NCBI GenBank assembly: GCA_030068075.1
Contig: CM057825.1
Location: forward strand, 120,331,434-120,395,433
DNA: 64,000 bases
Origin: Paguma larvata
Taxonomy: Eukaryota > Chordata > Mammalia > Carnivora > Viverridae
Reading direction: 5' to 3'
Under the pieces are notes generated by a model. The model was not told the origin of the DNA and did not search any database. It worked only from the letters and a program-made list of their open reading frames with translations. A program made the translations under genes and the position numbers. How positions within the stretch are numbered: position 1 is the first letter of the stretch; every line of letters begins with the position of its first letter. This document shows positions 23,026-34,200 of this stretch, piece after piece.

Positions 23026-25495
23026 TTGCATGTAAAATAGAGAATATTAAAATATGGCTCCCAAGATTCTTTCAAAACTACAAATTTTATTTCAAATTAT
23101 TTATTCATATAAAGTAAAATCTGTTCATGGTAAACTAATTCTAAGATATTGGGGTACCATACTGCCCTGAGAAGGGCAAGAAGTACAAACTCTGAACATT
23201 AGTGCTAATGATTTGGAAGATCCTTTAGGCACAGATTTTTTAAATATTTTCATGCAATATTATTTTTTCTTCATGTTGAAGAATTTTTTTCAATGTATTA
23301 TTCCTTGACATTATGATCACCTTAAACTCCCATCCATTCCTCCAAATTAAGAAAATTATAAGCTAAGAAAAATCTTTACAAAATGTAGCAAAAGGAGAAA
23401 AATAAGTGTTCAAAAATTTTTAAGTTAACTAATCCATGAACATTTTTGATCGAGTAGAGACTATATATCTATCCCACATTCTACTACTGAATTTGTAAGC
23501 TGTCACCCAATATTCACTTAACTGCTTAATTTTCTTTTGAAATTGAAATCTAACATCAAATATAAAAAAGCCTCTCCATCAAAAAGTCTCTAATTGATAT
23601 GTTAAAAAAAATTAGACTGGATTCTTTCACTGGGTCATAACATAGCTGTGAAAGTAAAACACTCGGTTAGCTTTAACTAGAGAAAGTGTGATAAAGTATT
23701 AATATGTCTGTAACTGACAGAATGGATGAATATGAAGTTAATATCCTACACATCCCTATAGTGGAACTTCGTTCCAAAATGAAACTAACTCCAGGATTAT
23801 CTAGCACTAGGTTGGAGCACAATACAACACTAGGAGATCAACCTGGATGTGACTTCCGCTCTCAAAAACAAACCACTTCACTGTCGGATATTCCACCAGA
23901 GACAGAAAACAAAATACACAAAAAACAAAAACTCAAAAAACAAGAGACCTCTTGTTCATCTGTTGATTCACTCACATCTTTTTTCCTGAATGGAGTCAAG
24001 GTAACACCAATAATAATCTTGTATTTTAAAAGATGCTGGGCTCTTGGGCTAAGGTAGTCTCAAACTCAATACTAACATTTGTTCTGAAAAAAGTGAAGTC
24101 CAAAGCCAAATCTTTTTCCACTGACCCTTACTGCTCCTAATGACTAATTCACTTGAATTATTGGTAAACAAAGTGTGTACTGATTTTATAATCAATGCTA
24201 TAAGAAAGAAACTAAGTAATAAAGGAGTCCAAAGAATATCAGTATCGAAATTAAGAAGTTTAATATATAGCCAGCCAAATCAGACAGAATATTCAAATAC
24301 ACACAACCAGAAATGATTCAGCAACAGCAAAACTGTTGTCCCTGCCCTTTAAAGCTCCCTTGAATTACAAACATTAGGAAAACACCTGGCTAACAGCCAG
24401 TAAAAATAAATTTCTAAATTCAAACAAGATAAAACTTGAATTGAGAAGTTCAAAGACAAAGTTAATCACACACACAAATTCCCTACACTCGAAGCGTATT
24501 TACTATGAAGTCCTATGATCGAACAAGCTGAAAATTTCAAATCAAATGCACTTTGGAAACACAGAATTTTATGTTGGATTGGATAAATTAGCGGCATCAA
24601 TGCTAAGTTATTTTGTTACCTATTCTTCCCCCCAAAGTTCCTGGTGGCAATTTGTTAAACATTTAATGTTAGAGTTGAACATTGACTTGCTAATTTAAGA
24701 ACTCTTACCAACTGTATACAATAAAACACTCCCTTAATAGTATATTGCTATTTCTGCATTATCTTCTCAGGGACATTTCTGAAGGATATCAAGAATTCAG
24801 ATTCAAATCTGGTTACGTTTTTATATAAATCACATTCACCTCCTGGTTGTACGACTAGGGGAAAAAATTGCAGAAAAAAGCATTTTACTCTATTTGTCTA
24901 TCTTCGGGTTTAGCAATTAGGATGGAACCAGAAAATGAGAGTTCTAAAATTACATGTTTCTATACAAATATTAATTCACAACATATTACTCTCCTTGACT
25001 CTTACCAAGAAGTATTTTTGTTTCTGTATTTTTTTCTAATTTAATTTACTAATTTAATTTAATCTAACTTAATTACTTGAATGCTATTGTATGTAAAAAG
25101 ACAGTTTAAGTTCTAGACTAAGAGTATTTTACTTGAAAGGGACCTGAGATATGATGTCTAGTATAAGTACTTCTCAACCTTCCTCACGGTATGAGAATCA
25201 CTTGAGGAACTTAAAAAAAGAAACCCTGGGGGGGAGGGGGTGCACGGGAAGGCTCTCCAGAGATTTTGACCGAACTGGTCCTCAGCAGAGTGATTCCACG
25301 CTGCAGGAGCCCTTTAAAGAGAGAAGAAATCACTTGCTCAACGAATGGGAAGGGACCCCAGGGGGGAATTGCTAAAATAAGACTCAAAAGTAGGTAGAAG
25401 GTGCAGCAAGAACCTAAAGAATCAAATGTCTAACTGCAGCCGGGCAAGTGAAGAAAGAATCTTCAAGGAAGAATAGGAGTTTGCAGGCACCGATG
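23026..25495. other. AT-rich unique sequence
   Basis: About 2.5 kb of AT-rich DNA. It contains an isolated 117-codon plus-strand frame (23704-24057) with no recognised similarity, and near 25150-25225 a short stretch (acttctcaaccttcctcacg; 'gagaatcacttgaggaactt') resembling the start of hAT-Charlie-type non-autonomous elements. I could not support a gene. Confidence 0.4.
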
Positions 25496-25860
25496 TTTTC
25501 TCGTTAGAGTGCTGCGGCAGGAACAGCCCTCGCCTAGCCGCGCACCGCGCCTTGAGGGTGCCCGTGCAGAGAGGGCAGGCCGCAGTGACAGACGGTCAGG
25601 CTGGCGTGGCCAGTTACGGCACAACTGTGAAGGAATGTGCACTGGAAAGGACAGCGATAGGATCCGACTTGTCTTTTAGAAAGATAATTCTGGCACAAGC
25701 CGCTTACTGATAAAATCTCAGGCTGGAATGCCGAGGGACTAAGTTAAGGCAGTGGAAATGGAGGCCAGGGAGTAAGTTCAAGTAATACTTAAGAGGCAAA
25801 ACGTGCAGGCGTGATGACTGGCTCACGTGAAAGATAAAGGAGAATAAAGAGGGGAGGGGG
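25496..25860 (-). repeat. L2 LINE remnant
   Basis: The plus strand reads as antisense L2: 'ggatccgacttgtcttttag', aaagataattctggcacaag, and later 'gtggaaatggaggccaggga'. It is highly diverged and edges are uncertain. A GC-rich, CpG-containing patch at 25510-25620 lies at the lower edge. Confidence 0.5.
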
Positions 25861-26104
25861 CTGAGATTTCCAGATTGGGGTGGGCGGGAAAGCTGGTGGT
25901 GTCATTACGAGGCAGGGGTGAGTAGCGGTAAGGCAGAGCCTCACACTGAGAAACACAGGCCTTGGGGGTAAGGAGGGGGAAGGGAGAAACGGTGCGCCTA
26001 GAGAGACAGCTACCGGATTGTAGGCAAAGCACTTAATTTCTTGGGGATCCAGGTCCCTCATTTAAAAATGACAGACGAAAAGAAGAAAATGGAAGAACAT
26101 TTAC

Positions 26105-26310
26105 ATTTCTGCTCAGCTTGGCACGCCGTCTATTCTATGCTTTCCTCAACGTCACCCCAATGACCACTCTGTAGTCAGACAGTATTCTCACTTCACAGAT
26201 GAGAAAGCCAAAGCTGGGAAAGATGACGCAAATCTGAGAGACTAGAGTCAACCAGACCAGGATTCCAATTCCGGAGGCCATATTCCTTCCCCAGTAACAC
26301 GATGTTTATG
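26105..26310 (+). repeat. MIR
   Basis: The order 'cactctgtagtcagacagta', 'ttctcacttcacagatgaga', 'aagccaaagctgggaaagat', 'accaggattccaattccgg' matches the MIR core and 3' part. Confidence 0.7.
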
Positions 26311-26442
26311 CGCCAAAACGGGAATAAATTAGAGCGAATAACTGGGACAGAGTCCTATTGTTGGGGATGGAGGGAAGGGTGAGGAAGAGGGAGATGTAGC
26401 CGCGAGAAGAACCATGTGTCCAAATCTTAAACACACATGCTG

Positions 26443-26628
26443 AAGGGGGCTCAGTCAGTCTTTGGAGCGTCAGCCTTCAGCTGAGGTGGTGATCTCACAG
26501 TTCATGAGTTCGAGCCCCGCACTGGGCTCTGCTGTCAGTGCAGTGCCCGCTTTGGATCCTCTGTCTCCGTCTCTCTGCCCCTCCCCGGCTCTCTCTCTCT
26601 CTTTCAAAAATAAATAAACAGTAAAAAA
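26443..26628 (+). repeat. Carnivore SINE, head-truncated
   Basis: The usual ggggcgcctgggt head is missing or mutated and the copy begins at gggggctcagtcag. The B-box region (gttcgagccccgcactgg) and the 'aataaataaacagtaaaa' tail are intact. The flanks 'cacatgctgaagg' and 'tacataccgaagg' form an imperfect target-site duplication. Confidence 0.88.
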
Positions 26629-26644
26629 GTACATACCGAAGGCC

Positions 26645-26785
26645 CAGAACATCAGGGCCTGTGCTAGGCACTGGAGTTCCAGTGACAACCCAGGCACAAG
26701 CCCGTAGCTCCTGGAGGTAAAGACCTGGTCAATCAGGCAATGATAACACGACACTGATGCTGTGCAGAGCAGAACATGCCAGCTT
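26645..26785 (-). repeat. L2 LINE remnant
   Basis: The antisense L2 signature 'gcctgtgctaggcactggag' is followed by ttccagtgacaacccaggca and a 'tcctggaggtaaagacctgg' segment. Sequence after about 26785 is not assignable. Confidence 0.5.
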
Positions 26786-28015
26786 TGTGGCAGATGAAGG
26801 AAACCCCTTCCCCTTACTGTTCAGTGTATAGCAAACACTGAGAGTGAAACTGGAATTAACTCCAGACCAGAAGAAAATGAACTCTACAGCCGGAGATGTA
26901 CTGCACATAAACATGACATGTTTTTGACATCGGCTTACAATTCTTTCAAATAAACAACCTCTAAGCAGGGCTTTTATTTGTAGCAGTTGGATTTTTATGA
27001 GTAGCCATTAAATACCTAGGGAAAAGGTACTATAAATGTACCCAATACTGACAATACGCTGTATAGAACAAGTTATACAACTGTTTGCTATGCTTGAAGT
27101 GCTGTGATAGTTCTACACGTGCTGACGTGATGGTTTATTTTTTAATCTGTTTACTATAGATTTGCTTCAACTGACCATAAAACATGGAGCAAACTGCATA
27201 TTTAGCACCCTCCAAAATAATGCTTTCTTAGTACTATAATACTTAAATGAACTTAAATGAAGTGTTTCTGAAATATTCATTGCGATCCATTTATAAATAA
27301 AAACCTGAATTAGCATAAGTCTAAAACACATGTGGCTTTTAAATTACCATATAAAAAGACATGAAGAGCTAGAAAATATTATTTGTTCTTGAAGTAAAAT
27401 GACCAAAATTCATCTTTTTCTTTGAGCTTGAACAACTTCACTTTCCAAGTTCATTCAAAATGAATGATTCTCAGAGAATAAGAACTGATTGGAAGATTAA
27501 TTTTAAACTGAGATGATTTCCATATTTAGCAAATACTGAGTTAAAAACAAACTCTGATTTTGTTGAATCATAAATTAGCATTGATTTACATGCTACAAAG
27601 TAAATATTTGTAAACAGATTAAATAAATGTTTTATTTAACAGAGAAAAAATATATGGTACTCCTACTTCTAGGTTCCGTAAGGCAGAGAGAGGAGGAGGA
27701 AGGGAAAAGAAAGAAGGGGAGGAGAAAAAAGCACAAGAAGAGGGAAGTCTCTCTCTCTCTCTTTTTTTCCTAGCTCTTCACTCTTTGTGATACTAGGAAT
27801 CAGTAGAATTTAAATTTAAACACAGATATTTTACTAAATTCAAAAGTATCACAAACACACGAAAACAAACCCTAAAGTTTAATTTACTTGTCTAAGGTAT
27901 CAGGAATAGTTAAGTACCAGGTGGGCCATGAGTCCCCTAATTTATAATCCAGTTCTCTCGCCTAAGGCAACCAGGTAGTTAGTTGTCAGGTAGGTAGTGG
28001 GTAAATTGAAAAACT
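26786..28015. other. AT-rich unique sequence with a purine tract
   Basis: No exon-like segment. A polypurine run at about 27676-27749 is immediately followed by (CT)n and a T-run to 27769. The rest is unclassified. Confidence 0.4.
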
Positions 28016-28017
28016 CA

Positions 28018-28343
28018 GGTAAAAGAGGAGCACATATAAATACAGAGGACAAACTGATGGTTCCTAAAAGAAAGGGGAGTGGGGGGATGGGCAAAATGGA
28101 TGGAAGGGAGTGGAAGGGAACAGGCTTCCAGTTCTAGAATCAATAAGTCAAAGGGATGAAAGGCATGGCCCGGGGAATACAGTCTATGACACTGTGGTAG
28201 CGCTGTGGGGTGACAGAGGAGAGCTACACTTGCTGTGTGCAGAAAGCTGTACAGAGTATAGACCTGTTGAATAACTACCCTGTACACCTGAAAGTAACCT
28301 AACACCGTGTATCGACTATGCCAAAAAAAATTATTTTTAAAAA
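28018..28343 (+). repeat. L1 3' UTR and tail
   Basis: The order gtggggggatgggcaaaatg, 'aacaggcttccagttctaga', 'cggggaatacagtctatgac', 'accctgtacacctgaaagta', 'taacaccgtgtatcgactat' then 'gccaaaaaaaa' is the 3' end of a mammalian L1 in sense orientation. No ORF2 is attached upstream, so it is 5'-truncated. Confidence 0.75.
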
Positions 28344-29325
28344 GAGGAGTCCTTAAACATGATACACATAAATCTTAATACATTTTCTTTCAAATCAAAG
28401 TGCATATGTATCCTTTCGTTTTGCCAGTCTTCCACTATAGTGTCAAGGCCTTCTCTCTGCACGTGTATCAGCTGTCTGGCATAAACCACGACTGTCTATG
28501 ATTTCAAGTTCTTATTTCTTTAAAGTGGAACCAAAATTTAAAGGATTTTAAGCACAGAAGGCATCTACATTTTTACAACTTTTAACCCGATTTTTTTAGT
28601 TTCTCACTCACACCCAATTCAATAGCATTAAGTAACATGACTTTATGTTTCCAAACATTTAACAATTTTTGCACTCATATTTCATCATTTTATAAAATAT
28701 TTAGTTGAACTAACTATATAATTATCATTACTACTGCTACTGGCATGAACAGATTTGGGAATAAACACAGCTGACTTGTGGTTAGCATACAGTTTAATTA
28801 GTGAGAACAGAAATATATCACCAGACTTATTGTCCCCTCTTCTGTCCCAAGACAAATGGACTGGAGAAGGTTGGTAAAGCAGCAAACTAGACAAGTAGAA
28901 AACGGATAAAGAGAGGCTCTACCAGAAAGCATCTTAAAGATTTATGTTGATACCAAAGGCAGCTCAAGTTAGAAACTTGGGTCTTTTTATGTTTCCTGGA
29001 ATCTGTTAATACAAATTACTACTCAGATATTACTTCATTACCATCTAACTTCATGCGAAATATGGTCAGACTGTACTCTGAGACACACATTCAGAAAACA
29101 TGCCAAATAAAAGTTCATATTCAGAATATTATAACAGCACTCTAGCAGCTAGTACAAGTATAAATAAGTTTCCGATGCCATTATTAATCGTGAAATCTGT
29201 TCTCCTTGTATCATAGTCCTTCAAAATACTTGTGAATTCCTCTCTGCATTAAACACATGTTGGCACATACCATCAAACAGCAATTTCAAGCATCTATGAA
29301 AATTTTATTGGTTTTGCAATAATTA
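28344..29325. other. Unclassified AT-rich sequence
   Basis: Nearly 1 kb with no gene, recognised repeat or strong compositional feature. Confidence 0.4.
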
Positions 29326-30176
29326 GAGATAAGGAGTCTTTTTGTTAATTGAGATATAATTCACATGCCATGAAATTCACTGCTTTAAAATGGACAATTC
29401 GGTGATTTCTGGTATATTCACAAGGTGTGCAACCATCACTAATCCCAGAGCGTTTTCACCACACTTAAATCCCATGCCAGCAAGCACTTCCTTGCCAGCT
29501 TGTTCATCACACCACTGGAGCCCCGGGGAACCACTCATCTACCTTCTGGCTCTGTGGATTGGCCTGTTCTGGACATTTCAGATGAACAGAAAGTGTGGAC
29601 TCTGTGTGTAACTCCTCTCGCTTAACATAATGTTTTCAAGATTCATCCAGGCTGTACCAGCTGTCTGCCGGCTATTCCTTTTCGCGGATAAATAATATTC
29701 CGTTATGTGGGTCCACCATGTTTTGTCTATCCACTCATCAGGGATGGACTTGGATTGTTTCCACTTCTGGGTCGTTATGAATAAGGTTGCTATGAACATC
29801 ATGTTCAAGTTTTGTGTGAACATGTTTTCAATTCTCCTGGGCATATACATAGAGTGGGAATACCACAGAGCAACTGTGTGCTTAACTATTTGAAGACTTA
29901 TCCAAGTGTTGTGCACAGGACTGCAAGCATCATCTTACAGTCCCACCAGCAAAATATAAGAGTTCCAATTTGTCTATATCCTTTTTTTCTTTTTATCATA
30001 GTTATCCTAGCGGATATGAACCGGCATCTCACTGTTGTTTTGATCTGCATTTCCCTAATGACTAATGGTGTTGAGCATCTTTTCATGTGTTTTTATTGGC
30101 TATGTATGTATCTTCTTTGGAGAAATGCCCATTTAAAAGTTGGGTCATTTGTCTTTTTTATAGTTCGATCGGAACA
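29326..30176 (-). repeat. L1M 3' half, antisense
   Basis: The plus strand follows the reverse complement of an L1: ttgagatataattcacatgc, 'atggacaattcggtgatttc', 'gttctggacatttca', 'tccactcatcagggatggac', 'gttttgatctgcatttccct', 'cttctttggagaaatgccca'. The 137-codon plus-strand frame at 29812-30225 and the 112-codon minus-strand frame at 29578-29916 fall inside and derive from it. Confidence 0.8.
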
Positions 30177-30838
30177 ATTCTGTCATTATGTGCGTTTGAG
30201 AGGGGACCTGACACAGCGCTGGTGAGAATGTAAAATGATGCGGCTACGCTGGAAGGCAGTTTGGTATTTTCTAAAGTGTTCAATGTAATCTCGCAGGGCA
30301 GCAAGTCCACTCCCAGATGTCTATTCAAGAGAAAGGGAGAAAGGAAAACCTCGATCTGCACAGTCTTACAAACGAATGTTGACAGCAGCATGATGCATAA
30401 CAGCCCAAAACTGTGAACAGTTTAAATGACAATCGACTAGTGAATCAATTAGCAAAAAGTGTACATCCTAATGGAATATTATTCAGCAACAAAAAAGAAA
30501 GAACTATGATACAACATGGATGAAACGAAAAAAAATCATGCTCAGTGAAGAAGACCACATATTGTATGATTCCATCTATGTGAGATTTCCAGAAAAAGCA
30601 AATCTATAAAGGAAGAAAACAGTGGTTTTCTAGGGTTGGGGTAGGAATCGAAATTAATGTACATGGGATGGGCATAAGGTTTCTTTTTGGTGTGATGAAC
30701 GAGCTGGAAAAGTAGATTGTAGTGATGGCTGCCTGACTCTAAATTTACTAAAAATCACTGAACTTTATACTTTTAAATAAGTGAAACCTAGAATATGTAA
30801 ATGGCAGCTCAATGAGGTTACTTTTAAAAAATAACACC
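30177..30838 (+). repeat. L1M 3' end, sense
   Basis: It reads 'gctggtgagaatgtaaaatg', 'attcagcaacaaaaaagaaa', 'cacatattgtatgattccat', 'gtggttttctagggttgggg', 'tttctttttggtgtgatgaa', 'actaaaaatcactgaacttt'. It abuts the antisense L1 at about 30177, so two L1 pieces meet by their truncated 5' sides. Confidence 0.8.
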
Positions 30839-31164
30839 ATCTGTAGGTAAATGTTTATAGCAGTGTTACTCATAATTGCCAAAAACTGGAAACAACTCAA
30901 ATGTCTCTGCAAGAGAAAGCCGTGGTGCATCCACACAAGAGAACACCACCGGGCAGTAACAGGGAGGGGCTAGTGACACCTGCAGCGCTGTGGCTGGCCC
31001 GCCAATGCATTCTGCAGTCTGGAAGGAAGCCATCCTCAAAGGGCTTCGATTACCGGAAAGCCAGTTTTGTGGAAAAGCCAAAGCTATAGGTACAGGGAAC
31101 CTATCACTGGCTGCCAGGAGAGGGGCTGATACCAGAAGGGAAGCCGAGGGAAATTCTGGGGTGA
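30839..31164 (+). repeat. L1-derived segment
   Basis: The words 'atttatagcagtgttactca'-like (30857), 'taattgccaaaaactggaaa', 'caactcaaatgtctctgcaa' repeat the L1 ORF2 3' region a second time in the same orientation. The later part (gggaacctatcactggctgc) is L1 3' UTR-like. Confidence 0.55.
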
Positions 31165-31180
31165 CAGAACAGTTATATAT

Positions 31181-31400
31181 CTTTTTAAAAATTGTTTTAA
31201 TGTTTATTTATTTTTGAGACGAAGAGACAGAGTGTGAGCAGGGGAGGTACAGAGATAAAGAGGGAGACAAAGAATCCCAACCAGGCTCCAGGCTCTGAGC
31301 TGTCAGCACAGAGCCCAATGTGGAGCTCGAACCAATGAACTGAGAGATCATGACCTGAGCTGAAGTTGGCATTCAGCCAACTGAGCCACCGAGGTGCCCC
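31181..31400 (-). repeat. Carnivore SINE with near-exact duplication
   Basis: The flank agaacagttatata (about 31166-31179) is repeated as agaacggttatata at 31401-31414, one mismatch. The head reads gccaccgaggtgcccc. It sits in L1-derived sequence. Confidence 0.93.
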
Positions 31401-31414
31401 AGAACGGTTATATA

Positions 31415-32994
31415 CCTTCATTGTCCTTACACGACTCTATATTTCTCAGAAACTAGAAATGCAGGCCCAAAGCAGTGACTATTCCCACATGTATGTTAAA
31501 AATAAATTTTAAAAAATGACATTATAAAAGACTATTTTTAATGTAATATTATATTTTTAATATAATAAGAAGGAATAAGAAAGCTCCCCACGTGACACTG
31601 ATAGGGAAAGACGTCTAGCTTGCTAAGTCAGACAGAAAATTAGAAAAAAAGAACATATTCATTTTGCTAAAATGAAACTAAGGATGTAGACACAGAAAGC
31701 AGTAGAGCCCTTCTCGCCTGTGTGAGTGAGCGGGGTGATGCGATGGAGAGGCTGCTGGATCTTGAGGTATAAACGGAAGGGACAGGTACTTACTTTACAG
31801 AATTAGAGGGAGAACTGGAGATACAGATGTGAGGTGCGCAGCAGGAGCCGTGAGCACATAGTAAACAGTCGATACATGTTAGCAACTGGCAGTATTATTC
31901 TGTCTACCACATTTCTGGTTCCCTATTATACGAAATAACATAAAGAGTATCACAAGCATTATCTGAATTTTGTAAAAACCCCATGCTAAACTTCATTTCT
32001 AGCTTGTTTTGACTTTCTAAGTATACTTCAAACTTCCAAAAAAAGTTGATCCCTACCAACTGTGCACAGACACAAAAATATTCTGACAGATAAATGATAA
32101 CAGGGTTTTTAAATCTTCCTAACACAAGCATAATACAGGCTAGCTCTAAAAGGCACAGAAGTTGAAATCAATATTTATATGTTGTATTGTTTTCTCTAAC
32201 ATCTGGGATTTAACAGGCTGTGTGTTTCTAGATATCTGGCAATAGGACACAACTACACGTATAAACTAAGGTTTTCTGGAAGACGAAACAAACACAAACT
32301 CATTTTTAAAGAAAAGGTATTGTTCTTATAGTCACTTCTGAAATCTAGGGACCCAAACTAATCTCCACAGATTACAAGAATCCAAAAGTTTTTTGTTTTT
32401 AAGTACAATCAGTAAAAGGTCTCCATGTACTTTTTTTATTCCTTATAACATTGTTACCTCTCTAGTTTTTTTCTTAAAGTAGACAGAGAAGTTCAGGATT
32501 TTGAACTGAGTCCTTGAAAGTAATTATTTAGGGTTACAATATCTGTCCTGGAAATGACTAACTACTGAAGGGGAAGGCAGCTCAGATTGCTGTGTTCCAC
32601 AAGCCCTTTGTTTTTCAAGCAACGTTACTTTAATTATTTCCTATAAATACATCATTGTCCTTAAGAAAAATATTTTTCAGATAAAGATTAAAAAAATCTT
32701 TAATCATCACTTGGAACACAAACCTTGGATCATCATTTGGAAATGACCTCAGCATATTATAAACCTTCTAAAACAGATTTAGTGCATAAAACCCATTTGC
32801 GAAATAAAACTATTACATGGAATTTCATTTAACAAGTTATTTTTAAAAGACTCAAGAGTTTTTATCTTTTATCTGTGGCAACAGAATATTTTTAGAAAAT
32901 TCTGCGATATGGTTAAAAAAAAAAAAAGAAAAAAAGAAAGAAAAATGCCAACTGGACAGAAGTGAGTTGTCAGCCAGGGAGGGCTTCTGCTTAC
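31415..32994. other. AT-rich intron below the candidate 5' exon
   Basis: No coding feature. A short L2 3'-end-like phrase, gtgagcacatagtaaacagt, occurs at about 31850-31870. An A-rich run lies at 32915-32945. The interval would be the first part of the intron after the candidate exon at 33166..32995 in minus-strand direction. Confidence 0.4.
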
Positions 32995-33166
32995 CTCAGC
33001 CGTCTCTACTGCCACCTTCCTTGCTTCTGAGGCCTCCTCTCCAAAAAGAAACTGTGGCTGACATGACCATTCGCTGCCGGGCCAAGCTTTCCATTAAACC
33101 ATGAAGATTTCTGTTTGAATCCCAGAGAGCCCTGGGATTCCCCAAGTATTCCTCCCCAGTGGAATT
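32995..33166 (-). other. Candidate non-coding 5' exon (possibly MRTFB)
   Basis: Read on the minus strand, the segment ends in GGCTGAG followed by GTAAGC, a strong donor at 32994. It is preceded by a pyrimidine-rich stretch (cctctgcccagccccccccc-type, 33175-33207) and a tcatggtcag acceptor. That makes a 172-base internal exon on the MRTFB strand about 20 kb upstream of the start exon. Two minus frames stay open across much of it, but neither is recognised, so it would be 5' UTR. This is inference from splice signals alone. Confidence 0.28.
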
Positions 33167-33559
33167 CTGACCATGAGGCAATGTGGGGGGGCTGGGCAGA
33201 GGGTGTGCCTGTCCGGGGCCGCCGAGACATGCCCCCTTACCAAGATGCCTCAAGGAAGGTATGGGCAGTTGCCCCCAGCCAACTTAACTGAGACAGTCAA
33301 CAGTGGGCAGACACTCATGTCACTGTGACATTCCAAGTCGCTTTCTCCCTGGCTGCTGCACTACTGAAGGCTGTAGTCCGAGTATGCTCTTTGAAGGAGC
33401 AGGCATGTGGTCTGTGGCGGTGGGGGGGGGGGTGTATTTGAAGTGCTGAGGCAATTCCAACAGGTACCGGAGAACAAAACAAAGGACAGATCTCACAGGT
33501 TTGAACAACCCAGCCCTGTGTGCAACAGCAAAGCACTCAAAGAGCATACAGGAAAAGAT

Positions 33560-33790
33560 ACAACCGGAAAAAGTATAGAGGTTAAAAAAATATTTATAGA
33601 GAAAAAGTGACAACCCACTGCCCATCAGTAGGTTAAATAAATACTGGTAGGTTCATTTCACTGAAATGAAGCTATAACTGAAGAAAAAACCCAGACCTTT
33701 GTGTACTGAGAGGGGAAAACGTCCATGATACGTAATCGAGCAGGAAAACTTGGCTCTAGTGACCAGAAAGGATCGTGTATATAGACAACG
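33560..33790 (+). repeat. L1 ORF2 3'-end remnant
   Basis: The words 'caacccactgcccatcagta', ggttaaataaatactggtag, 'gaaatgaagctataactgaa' follow the L1 region just before its 3' UTR. It is diverged and short. Confidence 0.5.
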
Positions 33791-33799
33791 CATGCGTGG

Positions 33800-33965
33800 G
33801 CCGAGCAGGGCAGGTGGGGAGAGGAGCAGGCAGGCTGGCAGGCAAGAGCAGGCAGGCGCCGGCCGTGTGAGGCAGGCCAGAGAAAGAGGAAGGTGGGGAG
33901 AGCAAGAGAGTTGGGGCGAGAGACATAGAAGAGAAGAAACGGGTGGGCAGACAGAGAGACCAACA
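33800..33965 (+). repeat. Purine-rich GGCA/GA low-complexity tract
   Basis: A strongly purine-biased run with repeated aggcagg units (33806-33875), followed by gagagacata/agagaagaaac-type sequence. The open frames on both strands here reflect composition, not coding. Confidence 0.7.
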
Positions 33966-34049
33966 GTCACGCAGGGCCCGGCGCTAGCACACACTTCATC
34001 ACAACGGTCACTGCTCTGAGTGCCCAGGCAGGAGCTGCTGGCCACAGCT

Positions 34050-34200
34050 CTCTGTTTAGATTTACATTAAATTAAAAATTCAGTTCTGTAATCACACTAG
34101 TCACCTGTGGCTAACGGGCACCAGCTGGCAGCACACGACAGAGCGCCTCTGGCTGCACACACGTCTACTGGGCAGTGCCGCTCTGGGCCCTCTGCTGTCA
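34050..34200 (+). repeat. Possible hAT-type non-autonomous DNA transposon remnant
   Basis: The stretch attaaattaaaaattcagtt, 'ctgtaatcacactagtcacc', 'tgtggctaacgggcaccagc' resembles a common mammalian MER-type element containing 'cagttcctcagtcgcactagccac'. I do not know the exact subfamily, and divergence is high. Confidence 0.4.

Noticed and set aside
23704..24057. 117-codon plus-strand frame, considered as an exon or small gene
   Set aside because: No recognised similarity, weak acceptor-like sequence before it, and frames of this length are expected by chance in 64 kb over six frames.
29812..30225. 137-codon plus-strand frame
   Set aside because: It is the antisense translation of an L1 3' region.
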